A stretch of DNA of 35,416 nt from an uncultured Bacilli bacterium (GTDB lineage Bacteria > Bacillota_I > Bacilli_A > RF39 > UBA660), in assembly GCA_947594595.1 (NCBI GenBank), contig CANQEE010000008.1, forward strand, positions 1 through 35,416. The letters are read 5' to 3'. Made by a program: the position numbers and the translations under genes. Of the stretch, positions 33,888 to 35,416 are shown one piece after another; position 1 is the stretch's first letter; each line of letters starts with the position of its first letter. The notes under the pieces are model-generated. The model searched no databases. It saw only the letters and a list, made by a program, of their open reading frames with translations, and was not told the DNA's origin.

Positions 33888-34832
33888 CTAATTTTGAGTA
33901 ACTTTCACTAATTCTTTTTGTATTGAAGATTCTATTTCCCATTGTTGAGGTCTTAACTTATGCATCTGTTTGCAAAATTGTATTTCATTCCATATTCTAT
34001 CAGTAGTCTTTTTATGACCATAAAATCTTAACAGTTCTTCATAAGAATATTCATACATTTGAAATTTATCAAATTGCGGCAATGCTTCTCCTTTATAATT
34101 AGCACTATCATTAGCTACGCCCCATTCCCACTGTTCCAAAACTTCATCATACACATCATCATCAGCCCAGAAATCCATAATTAACTTTTGCTTTTCGTCC
34201 AAAGTCCAGTTTGGATTTCTAAGTATCCAATATCTAATATCAAAATCCCCATGTCCATGAGCTTGAGTATTACTTAATGAAGCAAAAACACTTGCCATAT
34301 ACATACTACCTGTTTTAGCCCCAACAGGATTTATAGACCCACTAAATTCAGTATACATCGTTTGCTCATCTGTAATTCCTTTTTCATCAAGTTTTTTGGA
34401 ATAATTATTCATATCATTTTCATATCTAGTAGTCCCTATTTTATTCATTGCTTCATGAACTGCAAAAGCTTTTTGCTTTTCAGTTAATTTTATATTATAG
34501 TTCCATAAACTCATCAATAAGTAAGAATTACCACCATTACTTGCACCATCTATAACAATCCGAGCTATATCCGTATTTGTATAAATATTTTGAATCAATT
34601 CATTGTATGCTATTTGATCTACATTGCTAAAATCAGTTAACATTGCATCACAAATTGTTAATCCATTCACTATATCTCCATTATCCCATTTGTTTCTTTT
34701 GATTTTTACAGCTTCTCTTAATATTTCTGGTTTGTTTTTAATTGTTTCCCATATGATATGAGCATCTCCAATTCTTGGCACTCCATACATCGCTCTATAT
34801 AATTCATCATCTACTTTTTTAATTTCTAACAT
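33888..34832 (-). CDS. Unknown 314-aa accessory protein
   Basis: Not recognised. A soluble protein with many Trp, Tyr and Asp residues and no signal or membrane segment. Notable stretches are YGVPRIGDAHIIWETIKNKP near 16-35, VIDGASNGGNSYLLMSLWN near 93-111, AHGHGDFDIRYWILRNPNW near 191-209 and a WADDDVYDEVLEQWEWG block near 222-238. The HGHGDFD cluster could bind metal, but no catalytic family can be named. AAGGGAGGGTTTATT precedes the ATG. It lies 107 bases after the KilA-N gene, both read leftward; an imperfect inverted repeat sits in the gap. Codon use is less biased than in housekeeping genes of the window, consistent with horizontal acquisition. Confidence 0.68.
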   Translation of the reverse strand: MLEIKKVDDELYRAMYGVPRIGDAHIIWETIKNKPEILREAVKIKRNKWDNGDIVNGLTICDAMLTDFSNVDQIAYNELIQNIYTNTDIARIVIDGASNGGNSYLLMSLWNYNIKLTEKQKAFAVHEAMNKIGTTRYENDMNNYSKKLDEKGITDEQTMYTEFSGSINPVGAKTGSMYMASVFASLSNTQAHGHGDFDIRYWILRNPNWTLDEKQKLIMDFWADDDVYDEVLEQWEWGVANDSANYKGEALPQFDKFQMYEYSYEELLRFYGHKKTTDRIWNEIQFCKQMHKLRPQQWEIESSIQKELVKVTQN

Positions 34833-34889
34833 AATAAACCCTCCCTTAAATAATTAAAAAATTTATACAATCTAAAATGATTACCACTT

Positions 34890-34920
34890 CACACATATTG
34901 TTTGACAATATACAAGTGTG
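34890..34920. repeat. Interrupted inverted repeat between the KilA-N gene and the 314-aa gene
   Basis: CACAC-ATATTG (34890-34900) faces CAATAT (34906-34911) and GTGTG (34916-34920), with a five-base loop and a four-base bulge. There is no T-run on either strand, so it may be an operator rather than a terminator; leftward TTGTCA inside it could be a -35 box. Confidence 0.5.
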
Positions 34921-34939
34921 TTTTCTAAACTGACAATGA

Positions 34940-35416
34940 TCATTTAGTTTCAATTAAATATTTATCAATATTTTCTAATTCTTTTATTTCATTATTATTC
35001 TTTAAGATTTCCATTTGATTTCTAGCAGAATCATTAAGTTTTATTAATCTTTCTTTTTGTGACATTCCTAGTTTAATAAATTCTGCATTTGAATTTTCTA
35101 GATTATTCAATATAACTAAATGTACTAAATCTGTGTAATCTCTAATATTTCCTTCTTTAGCCAGTTCGGGATTAACTTCTCTCCATTCTTTTGCTGTCAT
35201 ACCAAATAAAGCAACATTTAAAACATCAGCCTCTTCTGCATATACATATTGTTTTTGTTTTTCTGTTAAGGTTGGAACAATATAATTTTTTATAGCATCC
35301 GTGTGAATTAAATAATTTGTTTTAGCTAAAACTCTGTTAGCATGCCATTCAATTTTCTCTTGATATGCTTCATTCTTTTTTAATCTTTCAAATTCTTTAA
35401 TCAAATATAATTTAAA
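34940..35416 (-). CDS. KilA-N domain protein, C-terminal part (runs off right edge)
   Basis: The visible 158 residues match the C-terminal region common to bacterial KilA-N proteins: KLYLIKEFERLK at the edge, WHANRVLAKTNYLIHTDAIK, VYAEEADVLNVALFGMTAKEW, GNIRDYTDLVHLVILNNLE and MSQKERLIKLNDSARNQ. A TTG at 35404 could be read as a start, but the frame stays open to the window edge and the residues before it also fit the family. The KilA-N DNA-binding domain therefore lies outside, and this is a 3' partial gene. KilA-N proteins are typical of phages, prophages and mobile islands, with mostly unknown roles, often regulatory. It ends in TGA. Confidence 0.82.
   Translation of the reverse strand, partial: FKLYLIKEFERLKKNEAYQEKIEWHANRVLAKTNYLIHTDAIKNYIVPTLTEKQKQYVYAEEADVLNVALFGMTAKEWREVNPELAKEGNIRDYTDLVHLVILNNLENSNAEFIKLGMSQKERLIKLNDSARNQMEILKNNNEIKELENIDKYLIETK

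Noticed and set aside
35402-35404. TTG as the true start of the KilA-N gene
   Set aside because: The frame stays open to the window edge and the preceding residues continue the family pattern, so the gene is truncated here.
1-35416. UGA read as tryptophan (Mollicutes code)
   Set aside because: Several genes end in TGA at family-typical lengths (hydrolase, gatA), and Trp is encoded by TGG.

Overview
The window is about 35 kb of a low-GC, cell-walled member of the Bacillota (Firmicutes). Several features point this way: a PolC-type replicative polymerase, GpsB next to a class B RNase P RNA, DnaD-Nth and RecU-PBP1 gene pairs, GatCAB, a RodZ-like/PgsA pair, and strong AGGAGG-type ribosome binding sites. 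UGA is used as a stop (for example in the hydrolase, gatA and KilA-N genes), so the code is the standard bacterial one and not the Mycoplasma one. Very high AT content, short intergenic gaps and single-copy housekeeping genes resemble uncultured gut Bacilli of the Erysipelotrichia/RF39 kind. That placement is inference.

Layout. 1-1834: a truncated exported-protein gene (-) and a GT-C membrane glycosyltransferase (+). 1859-11642 (-): ddl, a membrane-anchored MurF-like ligase, an alpha/beta hydrolase, polC, an unknown protein and a tail-anchored coiled-coil protein. 11786-12706: a ferredoxin (+) converging on a pseudouridine synthase (-). 12882-16067 (-): recA, pgsA, a RodZ-like gene, rnpB, gpsB and a 40-residue ORF. 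16188-21220 (-): an unknown 506-aa protein, gatB, gatA, gatC and a 96-aa protein. 21362-25103 (-): a DUF362 protein behind a large surface adhesin (predicted thioester domain, six Cna-B repeats, sortase-like signal). 25242-29450 (+): an unknown protein, recU and a class A PBP. 29470-32219 (-): nth, dnaD, cca and HU. 32537-35416 (-): accessory-looking DNA holding an MNT-like nucleotidyltransferase, an unknown 314-aa protein and the C-terminal part of a KilA-N protein.

How it fits together. Much of the window serves cell-wall synthesis and division (ddl, MurF-like ligase, PBP1A, GpsB, RodZ-like, PgsA), DNA replication and repair (PolC, RecA, RecU, Nth, DnaD, HU), and RNA maturation or translation (RNase P, CCA enzyme, pseudouridine synthase, GatCAB). 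Rho-independent terminators often include or touch the stop codon, and several promoters with near-consensus boxes can be read.

The least ordinary items are the adhesin with its VPNTN-type anchor and recent two-domain duplication, the MurF-like ligase whose N-terminal domain is replaced by membrane helices, palindromes at the recA and HU promoters, the 40-aa ORF upstream of gpsB, and the accessory segment at the right end. I found no CRISPR array, tRNA, complete insertion sequence or recognisable riboswitch.
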